The notes under the pieces: generated by a model | Databases searched by the model: none | Told to the model about the DNA's origin: nothing | What the model saw: the letters and a program-made list of their open reading frames with translations, nothing else | NCBI GenBank assembly: GCA_002373675.1 | Contig: DFLF01000005.1 | Location: 1-64,000 of the forward strand | Length of the DNA: 64,000 nucleotides | Reading direction: 5' to 3' | DNA from: Pseudobutyrivibrio sp. UBA3626 | GTDB taxonomy: Bacteria > Bacillota > Clostridia > Lachnospirales > Lachnospiraceae | In this document: positions 42,158 to 51,062 of the stretch, one piece after another | Numbering within the stretch: position 1 is the stretch's first letter | How the letters are laid out: each line of letters begins with the position of its first letter | Made by a program: the position numbers and the translations under genes

Positions 42158-43963
42158 TTATTTATTTCTAAACCTGACTTTCTTCTTATCTTCTTCAGAC
42201 TCTTCTAAAGCAAACTTCTCTGCATATGTCTTGTAAGTAAATTTATATTCATCATCTTTATTATGTCTTACTTCGCTTAACATCTCATGTGTATTAAAGT
42301 GTGACTGTTCCGCTTCAATAGTCGCTGCTGCAATATTAGAACAATGTGCAGATATACGTTCATAGTTCATAATCAAATCATTAAAGACAATTCCAGTCTT
42401 AATCTCACATTTGCCTTCCTGAAGTCTCTTTACATGATTACTTCTACTATTGTTACAAATCTTACCTATCCATTCGCGAAGAGGCTCAACATGAGCTGCA
42501 TTGGTCCAATCGTCTTCCTGGAAAGACGACACAGCAAGATCTACTACTTCTTCAGTAGCAGCTTTAATAACATCTAATTCTTCATAAGCATCAGGAGAAA
42601 ACTCGATGGTTTTTTCCTGCATATCTTTACAGATAAATGCTATATTCATAGCATGGTCTCCAAGTCTCTCGAAGTCACTTATAGTATGAAGGAATTTAGA
42701 TACCTGCTTTGACTGTTTTAAATTCATCTGAGTCTTCGATACTCTCATAAGATATGTTCCAAGATGATCTTCGTACTTATCTAAGATATCTTCCTTCTGG
42801 CACACCTTTTCGAAGCGGTCTTCAGAATAATCATCAACCATGCTTGTTGCTCTTGATACATTCTTTTGAGCAGTTCTTGCCATACCATTTATACACTTAT
42901 GACTTTGACTGATTGCAAGTTCAGGAATCCCAAGAAATCTTGCTTCGAGCAATTCGAAATCTGCCTGTTCTTCTGTCTCTTCTTTCTTGTCTTTAATAAG
43001 CGTACAAACAAGTTTCTCAATTCCTTTAACAAATGGGAATAGTACAATTATTGTAAGCACCCTGTAGATAGTATTAAGAAGAGCTATATACACCGGAGAC
43101 ATAGTCATATCTATAAAAGGCAAATCCACAAATAGTGCGGTTATATAGAACACAGTTCCCCATATTACCATTCCAAGCAAATCGTTTATAAGATATACTG
43201 CTGCTGTTCTTCTACCATTAGTATTTGTTCCGATAGCAGAAATAAGTACAGGCATAGCAGCACCAACGCCTATACCAAGAACAATTGGAAAGGCTGATTG
43301 AAATGTAATAGCCCCTGTTACTGAAAGAGCCTGTAACACACCAACTGATGCAGATGCAGATTGAAGTATAGCTGTAAATACGATACCAACAAGAATACCG
43401 ATAACAGGATTATTAAATGCTGTTAGAACGCTAACAAACTCTTCGCTTTCCTTAAGAGGTGCAACTGCTCCTGACATCTGTTGCATACCAACCATAAGTA
43501 TTGCAAAACCAATCATAATATCACCAACGTTATGGTATTTTGTATGTTTGGTAAATAATTTAAGAACTGCACCAAAAACTGCAACGACAGCAGATATTGT
43601 TGCAGTAGATAAAAGAGCTGCTATTCCTTCACTTCCATCTATGTAAGAGAGGCATAGTATCCATCCAGTTATAGATGTACCTATATTAGCACCCATTATT
43701 ACACCGATAGCCTGTGCTACCTTCATCATACCAGCATTAACAAAACCAACAACCATTACAGAAGTCGCGCTAGATGACTGTATAATTGCTGTTACCACTG
43801 TACCGAGAAGTACGCCTTTTATAGGCGTACTTGTCAGTTTAAATAAAATCTTCTCTAAACTATTACCTGCAACTCTTTGTAGTCCAGATCCCATAAGTGA
43901 CATACCAAAGAGGAACAATGCCACTCCACCTAATATTGCAAGTATGGTAGTTATTACACTCAT
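42158..43963 (-). CDS. Na+/phosphate cotransporter family protein with PhoU-like domain
   Basis: The 601-residue protein belongs to the NptA/YjbB family. Two inverted Na_Pi_cotrans repeats carry the QSSSATSVMVVGFVNAG (about 62-78) and LQSASASVGVLQALS (about 200-214) motifs that form the substrate site. Eight or so membrane segments end at about 310. The C-terminal half (about 345-560) is a PhoU-like helical domain that may sense phosphate or bind metal. It would move phosphate out of or into the cell with Na+. It is first in a run with the membrane gene and the esterase. Confidence 0.92.
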   Translation of the reverse strand: MSVITTILAILGGVALFLFGMSLMGSGLQRVAGNSLEKILFKLTSTPIKGVLLGTVVTAIIQSSSATSVMVVGFVNAGMMKVAQAIGVIMGANIGTSITGWILCLSYIDGSEGIAALLSTATISAVVAVFGAVLKLFTKHTKYHNVGDIMIGFAILMVGMQQMSGAVAPLKESEEFVSVLTAFNNPVIGILVGIVFTAILQSASASVGVLQALSVTGAITFQSAFPIVLGIGVGAAMPVLISAIGTNTNGRRTAAVYLINDLLGMVIWGTVFYITALFVDLPFIDMTMSPVYIALLNTIYRVLTIIVLFPFVKGIEKLVCTLIKDKKEETEEQADFELLEARFLGIPELAISQSHKCINGMARTAQKNVSRATSMVDDYSEDRFEKVCQKEDILDKYEDHLGTYLMRVSKTQMNLKQSKQVSKFLHTISDFERLGDHAMNIAFICKDMQEKTIEFSPDAYEELDVIKAATEEVVDLAVSSFQEDDWTNAAHVEPLREWIGKICNNSRSNHVKRLQEGKCEIKTGIVFNDLIMNYERISAHCSNIAAATIEAEQSHFNTHEMLSEVRHNKDDEYKFTYKTYAEKFALEESEEDKKKVRFRNK

Positions 43964-44028
43964 TTCTACATCCTTTTCTTTTTTATTTAATAGAAGCCAC
44001 TCATTCTATTATAACACAGAATTATATT

Positions 44029-44502
44029 TTACAGGAATGGGAAAGTTCCTACAAGTGGTGCTTTCTTATATTTGCCTTTTGCAGCATTAATTGCACCTAT
44101 AAGTCTTAGAACCCAGAATAATACTTTAGCTATTGAATAAATGCCAAGCATTACCCAGAAGATACCAAGACTTGGTAATCCAAAGAAGCTAATAGATGAG
44201 CTGATTATTATCCAAGGTGTTCCGATAACTACACAGATTAGAATAATAATTATTCCAAATATCACTTCTGTCACCTTAATCTTAAGTGCTTCTCTTGCGT
44301 GAAACGCTGCATATTCCGACTTTAAACCAGCCACATATCCAACTATTATTCCTAAGATATCAAGAAGATACACAAAAATTGATACTGCTTTATTGTTCTT
44401 AATATCTCTATTTAATTCTTCTTCGTTTAAATTAGCTCCGCACTGAGTGCAGGCTTCGTTATTATCTTCATTTTCTATACCACAAACCAGACATTTCTTC
44501 AT
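44029..44502 (-). CDS. Zinc-ribbon plus DUF4870-like membrane protein
   Basis: I start at ATG 44502 (AGGAG nine bases upstream), giving 157 residues; an ATG three codons earlier is too close to the site. The N-terminus is a zinc ribbon of two CxxC pairs (CLVCG and CTQCG). Three or four membrane segments follow (about 40-60, 75-100, 110-140), with the AAFHAREALKIK pattern of the DUF4870 family. Function is unknown. It lies about 20 bases after the 411-residue gene on the same strand. Confidence 0.82.
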   Translation of the reverse strand: MKKCLVCGIENEDNNEACTQCGANLNEEELNRDIKNNKAVSIFVYLLDILGIIVGYVAGLKSEYAAFHAREALKIKVTEVIFGIIIILICVVIGTPWIIISSSISFFGLPSLGIFWVMLGIYSIAKVLFWVLRLIGAINAAKGKYKKAPLVGTFPFL

Positions 44503-44532
44503 AATCCTCATCTCCTATTCTTCAAATTATTC

Positions 44533-45768
44533 TTAATTGTTTCCGAAGAACCATTGATTGTCCAAAATTCTATTATCACCGAAAGAACTTACTAGCCATT
44601 TACCGTCTACATATTGCATACGGACTACCTGAGTTATTTCATGATTACTATCTGTTCCTTCAAATACTCCCATTACATATGTATTGATTTTACCTTTGTT
44701 AGTATCCTTATAGTTTAATTGTACACTAACTTCAAGTGTTCCATCAGTAAATGCTTCATTGTATATAGACAGTTTTACATCACTTATTTCAACACTCGTA
44801 ATTCCGGTTTGCTCTTCTTCTGAATAATATGACTTCTTATCCTCATCATATTTTGTCTTCTCAACCTTCTTGTATTCAGGTGCATAATATGAAGATACTT
44901 CTTCAAAGTCAGCTCCTCTAGCCTCAGCCTGAATAATAGCCTTAAATGCATCATAGGCAGCACTTATTACTTCATTTCTCTGATTATCGTCAAGAGTAAC
45001 ATCTCTTACGTATATTTCTGTATTAGATCTACCTGCAGTAATATTATAATTCTTATATGTCACTTCATCATCAGTAATAGTACATACATGACTTCCAGTA
45101 AATAATCCAGGAATAGTATATACTCTTATATTGTTCTCTTCACTTGTCAGATACTCTTCAGGCATCTCTATTCCATCAATATATACCTTCTTGCTAGTCG
45201 GTACGTTAAGTTTGATATTCTGTGCAATAACAGCCTCATCAACAACTTTCCAATTAGCAAAAATTCCCATGTGATTATTACTGCACTTCTTAAGCTTAAT
45301 TGTCTTAGTATCAGCTAAGAAATCAAGGAATTGTAATCTGGGAGTCAGCTGAAATGTCACTACAGCTTCATCCCCATCCTGATTAGCTTCTAACACCTTA
45401 TAATTTACTTTGGCAAATTTACTAAGCGCAAAATCATATGCTTTTTTACCAACCTTTTCTACAACGTCTTGTATGCTAATTCCTCGTGCAACATCTCCTA
45501 CTATAGATTGTCTTATACTATATGATTCCTTTGTCAGAAATACCGACTCGTCTACATCAAGACATTCATATGCCTTATCAAAATCTCCCACCTTAACTGC
45601 TTTATCATATTTCTCCGCAACATTTTTGTAACCTGTAATTGTCAAATTAATGCTTAAGAATATAATAAGACCCAGTACAAATACCACTGCCAGAACAATT
45701 ATGGCAATTCGAAGACCTTTCGTCGGTTTATTATCCGTTTCTTTTACAACCTTATTTTGATCTTCCAT
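44533..45768 (-). CDS. Membrane-anchored extracellular protein, TcaA-like layout
   Basis: The 411-residue protein has a cytoplasmic start with Lys/Asp, one membrane anchor (about 20-43, IAIIVLAVVFVLGLIIFLS) and an extracellular part with a NTF2-like or TcaA-like repeat (about 50-170), a middle beta domain with VPTSKKVYIDGIEMPEEYL (about 195-215, similar in plan to PEGA/TcaA second domains) and a C-terminal domain (about 270-410). Such proteins are associated with the cell envelope, but no activity is known. It is in a run with the 70-residue protein upstream and the zinc-ribbon membrane protein downstream. Confidence 0.72.
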   Translation of the reverse strand: MEDQNKVVKETDNKPTKGLRIAIIVLAVVFVLGLIIFLSINLTITGYKNVAEKYDKAVKVGDFDKAYECLDVDESVFLTKESYSIRQSIVGDVARGISIQDVVEKVGKKAYDFALSKFAKVNYKVLEANQDGDEAVVTFQLTPRLQFLDFLADTKTIKLKKCSNNHMGIFANWKVVDEAVIAQNIKLNVPTSKKVYIDGIEMPEEYLTSEENNIRVYTIPGLFTGSHVCTITDDEVTYKNYNITAGRSNTEIYVRDVTLDDNQRNEVISAAYDAFKAIIQAEARGADFEEVSSYYAPEYKKVEKTKYDEDKKSYYSEEEQTGITSVEISDVKLSIYNEAFTDGTLEVSVQLNYKDTNKGKINTYVMGVFEGTDSNHEITQVVRMQYVDGKWLVSSFGDNRILDNQWFFGNN

Positions 45769-45785
45769 GATTTATCCCCCTACTA

Positions 45786-45998
45786 TTATTGTTGTGATGT
45801 GCTACTTGTAGCAGCAAATCCTTCGAACTGTACATCCTGTGCATAATCTTCTGTCACCATAGTCTCAAGTTCACTTAAAGTCTTCATTCCTTTCTTACCT
45901 GATGGAATATAGAATGACGCCATTATTCCAACTATGGTAAGAAAAACCAAAACAGCCAGGATAATTACTAGAACTATTTGATTCTTTTTACTCTTCAT
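45786..45998 (-). CDS. Small membrane-anchored protein of unknown function
   Basis: A 70-residue protein with a basic start (MKSKKNQ), one membrane segment (about 9-30, VLVIILAVLVFLTIVGIMA) and a short extracellular tail (about 33-70) rich in Ser and Thr at the end. The GGAGG ribosome site is excellent. It stands 18 bases before the 411-residue membrane-anchored gene, and both share the anchor-plus-extracellular plan, so they may work together. Confidence 0.7.
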   Translation of the reverse strand: MKSKKNQIVLVIILAVLVFLTIVGIMASFYIPSGKKGMKTLSELETMVTEDYAQDVQFEGFAATSSTSQQ

Positions 45999-46016
45999 GT
46001 GACCCTCCTTCCTTGA

Positions 46017-47210
46017 TTACTCTTTACTGAAATAATCAATATAATGTACCTTATTCATAATATCATCATTGCCGTATAAATGATGGTATAAATCAATAAA
46101 ATAATCATCTGTCATGCTGGCAATATAATCTACTACTATATCATCAGGACGCATTTTATTCTTAGAGTAAGTCTTCTTAAACAATCCATAGTTAATGTGA
46201 TGTTTATAAATCATACTATTCTGATTCTCTTCTAGCACATCTTCTTTGAATCTGTCATATAATCTCTTCATCATTGGACGAATTGTAACTTCGTATGACT
46301 CGTTAATTATTGAATTACCATATATCTTAGATGCATTCTCTCTCTTAAGCCTATACATATCATCAAAATATTCCTTATCCATTTTGATGTATGGCTTATC
46401 ATAACTATTAAGAACAATGTTCTCCGTAATTCTGCTTATAAATTCATAATTCTCCGCCCCTAACTGTCCCGGCTTGTCGTAACTTATGTCAAGCCCGACT
46501 TTTCTTGCATCCTGTCTATCTTTCATAACATATGCAATGACATCGCTGACTCTAACCACACATCCTTCTAAAGTAAATGGTCTTAGAGAATTAACATAAC
46601 CTTCCTTTGTATAACATTTCTCAATTATCTCTTCAAATTCTTCTAATGATTTTGGATTATCCGGATAGTATTCGCCTTCCGGCCTTTCCCCATTATGACA
46701 GATTATTCCGTCTAATGTATGAATTGTAAGATTAGTTGGTGTAACTACTTTGAGTGCCCTTACACTATGAACATTGTGATAGAAATGTCTATTGCAGGAT
46801 TCGTAATATAATTCATCTAAGTACTTCTCTCCCACATGTCCAAAAGGCGTATGTCCTATATCGTGTCCTAGCGCAATAGCTTCTGTAAGATCAATATTAA
46901 GTCCAAGACTTGCGCTTATAATTCTTGCAATCCTTGCCACTAGCTGTACATGAGTTGCTCTCCTGGTTATCTCATCATTTCTATAAAACGAAAACACCTG
47001 TGTCTTGTCACCGTAACGATTATAGAAAGGATTATGCATAATCTTATCTATATCTATAGCAAAAGGGCTTCTAAGATTATCATTAGCTTTACTTGCATAG
47101 TATCTTATCTTAGAATCTTCTGTAATATTAGTAGCATACTTCGAAAAACCGCCATAATGACTATATGCTTTTTCTTTGATTTGTTTTAGTTTGATTTCAC
47201 TATCAGTCAT
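46017..47210 (-). CDS. HD-domain dGTP triphosphohydrolase-like protein
   Basis: The 397-residue protein belongs to the Dgt family, metal-dependent enzymes that split dNTPs to nucleoside and triphosphate. The HD residues lie in THVQLVARIARIISASLGLN, EAIALGHDIGHTPFGHVGE and VVRVSDVIAYVMKDRQD. The N-terminal SPFAIDIDKIMHNPFYNRYG region fits the family. It could control dNTP pools. It lies 12 bases after the ThrE small subunit gene, on the same strand. Substrate preference cannot be read. Confidence 0.92.
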   Translation of the reverse strand: MTDSEIKLKQIKEKAYSHYGGFSKYATNITEDSKIRYYASKANDNLRSPFAIDIDKIMHNPFYNRYGDKTQVFSFYRNDEITRRATHVQLVARIARIISASLGLNIDLTEAIALGHDIGHTPFGHVGEKYLDELYYESCNRHFYHNVHSVRALKVVTPTNLTIHTLDGIICHNGERPEGEYYPDNPKSLEEFEEIIEKCYTKEGYVNSLRPFTLEGCVVRVSDVIAYVMKDRQDARKVGLDISYDKPGQLGAENYEFISRITENIVLNSYDKPYIKMDKEYFDDMYRLKRENASKIYGNSIINESYEVTIRPMMKRLYDRFKEDVLEENQNSMIYKHHINYGLFKKTYSKNKMRPDDIVVDYIASMTDDYFIDLYHHLYGNDDIMNKVHYIDYFSKE

Positions 47211-47221
47211 ACCATATCCTT

Positions 47222-47671
47222 TTAGTGTGATTCCTTATTAAATGCGAATTTTCTAATGTAAAATGTTATAGTGGAAGCCACAACAAATCCTACAGCTATT
47301 CCAACAAGGGCAAGTAGACAATCTATACCATTTCTCGTAAATGTCTCAGTATCACTTAGTACTAATCCACCCATGGTATAATAGATTAAATCTCCCGGTA
47401 TAAGAGGAATAATTGATGGATACAAAAACACTGTTGCAGGAGTCTTCTTCTTAGATGCGACGAGCTCTGCATAAAATGCTGCTACAATAGCTGCAAGTCC
47501 AGCATATAAGATTCTATATGGAATAAAAGCCATAAAAATAATATAAAAGAGTCTTGTTATTGCTCCACCAAGTCCTGCAACAAGAAGATCTTTACCTCTA
47601 ACTTGAAATACAATTGCAAAACCTATTGATGCCAGGAAGGAAAGAACTATTAATTCTATATTTTCTACCAT
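47222..47671 (-). CDS. Threonine/serine exporter, small subunit (DUF3815/ThrE_2)
   Basis: I start at ATG 47671 (GGAGG upstream) within the last codons of the large-subunit gene, giving 149 residues; an upstream extension of 16 residues is shadow sequence. Four membrane segments are visible (about 4-25, 30-50, 55-75, 85-110 and a last pair). The family forms the C-terminal half of ThrE, which exports Thr and Ser. Here ThrE is split in two adjacent, overlapping genes. Confidence 0.88.
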   Translation of the reverse strand: MVENIELIVLSFLASIGFAIVFQVRGKDLLVAGLGGAITRLFYIIFMAFIPYRILYAGLAAIVAAFYAELVASKKKTPATVFLYPSIIPLIPGDLIYYTMGGLVLSDTETFTRNGIDCLLALVGIAVGFVVASTITFYIRKFAFNKESH

Positions 47672-48432
47672 GTGTACCACCTCCCAAATAACATATATGC
47701 AATAAATACGCCAAAGCATATGGTAAGTGTCTCAAGTATTACCTTGAGAAGTTCTAAGATACCATTCATTTCATTTCCACAAAGAATATTTCTCATAGAA
47801 TTAACAAGTGGAACTCCCGGAATGAACATAAGGGACATTGAGGTAAGCATGGCCATCATTTCCGTCGTAAAACCTATCCATACAGTAAAGAAAAATATTG
47901 CCGTTGTAATAAACATATTTATTATGTTCGTTATTATTCTATTAAGCTTTGCCCTTGCGAGAGGTCTGCTAATCCAAAATGCTATAACAGTCGATAATGC
48001 AACTACAATAACTTCCTGCCATCTTCCGCCAAATATTCTACAAAGGGTTGTTATGGCAATTAGAAATCCCAGCATTTCTATCCATTTGTTATATGATGGC
48101 ACCATTACAGATTCATATAACATATCCTGTAATTTGTCAGGACTCGGTGTCTCATCACAGATTTTATGTGCTACATTATATAATCTTCTTAATTTATCAA
48201 GATGAATAGCTGCGCCAGGAACTGATACCTGCCTGCTCTTAGTATCTCCGTCAGCATCTTTGGCGCTAACAGATATAGTGCTGCTCAAAGAAAAAATACT
48301 TACTTCATGCAGACCGTATGCTTTGCACACACGTTCCATTGTCTCATTAACTCTCTCTAGATTGGCTCCTGCAAAAAGCATCTCTCTTCCAAGATGAACA
48401 GTAAAATCCAGGATATATTCTATGTCTTTCAC
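47665..48432 (-). CDS. Threonine/serine exporter, large subunit (DUF1212/ThrE_1)
   Basis: A GTG at 48432 has AAGGAGAG five bases upstream and gives 255 residues; a GTG nine codons earlier is less well placed. The N-terminal soluble segment (ILDFTVHLGREMLFAGANLERV and ERVCKAYGLHEVSIFSL) and the 4-5 membrane segments from about residue 110 fit the ThrE_1 domain. Its stop overlaps the small-subunit start (TGGTAG), so translation is coupled. It is preceded by a long leader with a terminator-like hairpin. Confidence 0.88.
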   Translation of the reverse strand: MKDIEYILDFTVHLGREMLFAGANLERVNETMERVCKAYGLHEVSIFSLSSTISVSAKDADGDTKSRQVSVPGAAIHLDKLRRLYNVAHKICDETPSPDKLQDMLYESVMVPSYNKWIEMLGFLIAITTLCRIFGGRWQEVIVVALSTVIAFWISRPLARAKLNRIITNIINMFITTAIFFFTVWIGFTTEMMAMLTSMSLMFIPGVPLVNSMRNILCGNEMNGILELLKVILETLTICFGVFIAYMLFGRWYTW

Positions 48433-48548
48433 TTTCTCTCCTTTATAAACATAATTCACATTCTTTCAGTGCTAATAAGCTCTTCTGCAAATTCTACTAT
48501 ATTAAATTATATTATACACTTGTATTTGATTCAACAGAAAAAACACAT

Positions 48549-48583
48549 GAAAAAGACGCCTCCTTACTACAAGAACGCGTCTT
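48549..48583 (-). terminator. Terminator-like hairpin in the thrE leader
   Basis: Minus strand AAGACGC (48577-48583) pairs with GCGTCTT (48553-48559) and is followed by TTTC. It lies about 120 bases before the thrE large-subunit start and no gene is seen upstream on this strand, so it is either an attenuator or the end of a small RNA. Confidence 0.65.
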
Positions 48584-48773
48584 CTAAGCCTTTAATAGTA
48601 TCATTGTATAGTTTTCCTTTCTACTTACTCATCGAAGTTACTCCCCTGTACACACCACCGAAACAACTCTTTTATTATTCCGACAACGGACTATTGGCTT
48701 GCTTGCTAAGACTGTTGTAAGTATTATTGTCATTAATTATATCGGATGATAAGAATTTTACTTTAGAAAATCA

Positions 48774-48802
48774 TTGCAAATAAATCATACTTTTCGTAAA
48801 CT
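48774..48802 (+). promoter_or_regulatory. Probable promoter of the methyltransferase gene
   Basis: TTGCAA (48774-48779), 17-base spacer, TAAACT (48797-48802), about 75 bases before the ATG. Confidence 0.5.
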
Positions 48803-48878
48803 AAAATCATGACTATGTATATATAAACGAGAATATATGAATGTCAAAAACCTATCTAAAAGTAATAAGGAGTACAAC

Positions 48879-49835
48879 ATGTGGGTTGCTGATAATTGGA
48901 AAGATTATGAGGTAATTGATACTAGCAAGGGTGAAAAGCTTGAACGGTGGGGAGAGTATAGATTAGTACGTCCGGACCCTCAGGTTATCTGGAACACAGA
49001 AAAAGATAATAATGAGTGGCGAAGGAAAAACGGCCACTATCACAGAAGCAAAAAAGGCGGTGGAGAATGGGAATTCTTTAATCTTCCTGAAGAATGGCAG
49101 ATTCATTATCCTTTATTCTCATCCAAGGATGCACAGTCTTTCTTAAAAGATTCAAATAAAGAAATAAGCTTTAATCCTGTTACCAGAGAATTAACTTTTA
49201 ACCTGAAGCCATTCTCTTTTAAGCACACAGGATTATTCCCTGAACAGGCGACTAACTGGGATTGGTTCTCTAAATTAATAATAGAGAGAAAAAGCCAAAA
49301 ACCTGATAAAGATGTTAAGGTTCTTAATCTCTTTGCTTACACTGGCGGGGCCACGCTGGCAGCTGCCGCTGCCGGCGCCCACGTAACACACGTTGACGCA
49401 TCAAAAGGCATGGTTAACTGGGCTAAGGAAAACGCAATAAGTTCTGGTCTTGGTGGGGCGCCCATAAGATGGCTGGTTGATGATTGTGTAAAATTCGTTG
49501 AGCGAGAGATTCGCAGGGGTAATAAGTACGACGCTATAATAATGGACCCGCCATCTTATGGGCGTGGCCCTAAAGGCGAAATCTGGAAGATAGAAGACTC
49601 TATATATCCTCTAATACAAAAATGTAGTTGTCTCCTTACAGATAATCCCTTGTTTTTTCTTGTTAATTCCTATACAACAGGTCTGCAACCTGCTGTACTT
49701 ACTTATATGATAAGTAGCGCTTTATCGGACTATCCAGGTGAAGTTATATCCGATGAAATCGGACTTCTTGTAACATTACCAAATCTTATCCTTCCCTGCG
49801 GTGCAAGTGCAAGATTTAAAGGAGATTTAACATAA
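48879..49835 (+). CDS. SAM-dependent methyltransferase, RlmI/RlmK-like
   Basis: I start at ATG 48879, with AAGGAG six bases upstream, giving 318 residues. The protein resembles rRNA large-subunit methyltransferases of the RlmI/RsmC type: a SAM-binding motif VLNLFAYTGGATLAAAAAGA (about 147-166), the acidic HVDASKGMVNWAKENA loop and the catalytic DPPSYGRGP motif (about 222-230). A (N/D)PPxY-type motif plus the RlmI-like plan point to a nucleic acid base methylation. The expected substrate is 23S rRNA. It is one of few plus-strand genes and is convergent with corA, six bases apart. Confidence 0.88.
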   Translation: MWVADNWKDYEVIDTSKGEKLERWGEYRLVRPDPQVIWNTEKDNNEWRRKNGHYHRSKKGGGEWEFFNLPEEWQIHYPLFSSKDAQSFLKDSNKEISFNPVTRELTFNLKPFSFKHTGLFPEQATNWDWFSKLIIERKSQKPDKDVKVLNLFAYTGGATLAAAAAGAHVTHVDASKGMVNWAKENAISSGLGGAPIRWLVDDCVKFVEREIRRGNKYDAIIMDPPSYGRGPKGEIWKIEDSIYPLIQKCSCLLTDNPLFFLVNSYTTGLQPAVLTYMISSALSDYPGEVISDEIGLLVTLPNLILPCGASARFKGDLT

Positions 49836-49840
49836 TATAT

Positions 49841-50782
49841 CTATAACATTTTTCTTCGTTTCAAAACAATTAAGGCTATTACACAGATAATAACTGTTAT
49901 ACCTGTTATTATTCCAAAGCCCCATGGTGTGTTGGCAAATGGCATACCCTCTGATACAACGTTCATACCATAGAGACCTGATATTATTGTTGGTATTGAC
50001 ATAACAATTGTTATTGCTGCAAGATATTTCATGACATTATTAAGTCTGTTATTAATAACTGATGACATTAGCTCTCTTGTACCATTAATAATATCTCTGT
50101 AAATCTGCGTCATCTCAATAGCCTGCTGATTCTCAATAATAACATCTTCTAGAAGCTCCCTGTCTTCTGAATACTGACGCAGCCTTCCGTATCTGGTTAA
50201 TCTATCTAATACAACATTGTTGGCCCGAAGTGACGTAGCAAAATACACCAGATTCGATTCAAGTTCATGTAGATCAACCAGGTCTACATCTTGAGTCGTC
50301 TCATTAATTCTTTCTTCAATCTCTGTTCTCTTTCTGTCGATATTTCTAAGAAGACTTTGGTATACAATGCATGTATTGTAAAGAATTTGATATGTAAATC
50401 TCATCTGTTTCTTAGTAGAGAATTCTCTTACACGCTGTTCCACAAACATCTTAAGTACCGCTGTATCCTCGGCACAAACAGTAATAATAGCATTCTCAAG
50501 AAGAACAATACCAAGTGGGATTGTTGTATAAGAATGACGATTATTACGCATTTCTGCTGAAGGGATATCTACAAGTATAAGTGTATATTCATCTTCTAGA
50601 TTAATACGTGAACTCTCCTCATCATCAAGTGCTGCTCTAAGATCATCAATATCAATATTAAACTGCTCACTGATATCAACACATTCTTCTAATGATGGCG
50701 CAACCATATTAATCCACGAGCCCTCTTCATATACTTCGCGCTCGCTTATTATATTGTCCTCTGTCTTGTATATTTTAATCAC
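49841..50782 (-). CDS. CorA-family Mg2+/divalent metal transporter
   Basis: I start at GTG 50782, seven bases after GAGAGGAG, giving 313 residues; an ATG eight codons upstream lies over the ribosome site. It has the large cytosolic alpha/beta domain (about 1-250) and two C-terminal membrane segments joined by the hallmark YGMN motif (in ISGLYGMNVV). The basic C-terminus KRRKML is typical. CorA moves Mg2+ or other divalent ions down the membrane potential. Confidence 0.92.
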   Translation of the reverse strand: MIKIYKTEDNIISEREVYEEGSWINMVAPSLEECVDISEQFNIDIDDLRAALDDEESSRINLEDEYTLILVDIPSAEMRNNRHSYTTIPLGIVLLENAIITVCAEDTAVLKMFVEQRVREFSTKKQMRFTYQILYNTCIVYQSLLRNIDRKRTEIEERINETTQDVDLVDLHELESNLVYFATSLRANNVVLDRLTRYGRLRQYSEDRELLEDVIIENQQAIEMTQIYRDIINGTRELMSSVINNRLNNVMKYLAAITIVMSIPTIISGLYGMNVVSEGMPFANTPWGFGIITGITVIICVIALIVLKRRKML

Positions 50783-50895
50783 GATTCTACTCCTCTCAGA
50801 TTGCATAAAGCGACCATCTTACTTCTTAATCAAATTTTACAATCATCGGCGTAGTGTCCCAGAAATCCAAAGAAGAATTATTACATAGAAATATA

Positions 50896-50964
50896 TTAAT
50901 TCAGAGTAAGGCAACTATCCAATGATTCAAAACTAAATATGCATAAATACCCGTCTGCATCCAT
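50896..50964 (-). CDS. Possible 22-codon upstream ORF before corA
   Basis: ATG 50964 has an AAGGTGA site six bases upstream and opens MDADGYLCIFSFESLDSCLT then LN and a stop. It lies about 115 bases before corA. It could be a leader peptide in regulation of corA, but AT-rich leader sequence may give such an ORF by chance. Confidence 0.25.
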   Translation of the reverse strand: MDADGYLCIFSFESLDSCLTLN

Positions 50965-51004
50965 GAATGTCACCTTCTTTCTTTTAGAATATAGTATTTA
51001 GCCT

Positions 51005-51036
51005 AAAACAAGGGCTAACATATATGTTAGCCCTTG
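51005..51036 (-). terminator. Terminator of the first chemoreceptor gene
   Basis: A perfect 28-base palindrome (CAAGGGCTAACATA and its complement, 51009-51036), followed on the minus strand by TTTT. It lies 27 bases after the chemoreceptor stop. Confidence 0.9.
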
Positions 51037-51062
51037 AAAATTAATATGTCAAGAAATATGTG

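Larger units (their letters stand above)
48433..48878. other. 446-bp gap: thrE leader and methyltransferase promoter
   Basis: The gap holds a terminator-like hairpin on the minus strand at 48549-48583, upstream of it about 150 bases with modest secondary structure (GC-richer runs at 48640-48720) and the methyltransferase promoter at 48774-48802. I could not match the segment to a known riboswitch or T-box: no TGGnACCGCG-type T-box sequence is present. Confidence 0.5.

Noticed and set aside
47672..48205. 177-residue plus-strand open frame over the thrE large-subunit gene
   Set aside because: The opposite frame is a clear ThrE_1 protein with proper signals and overlap with its partner; this one has no similarity or start context.
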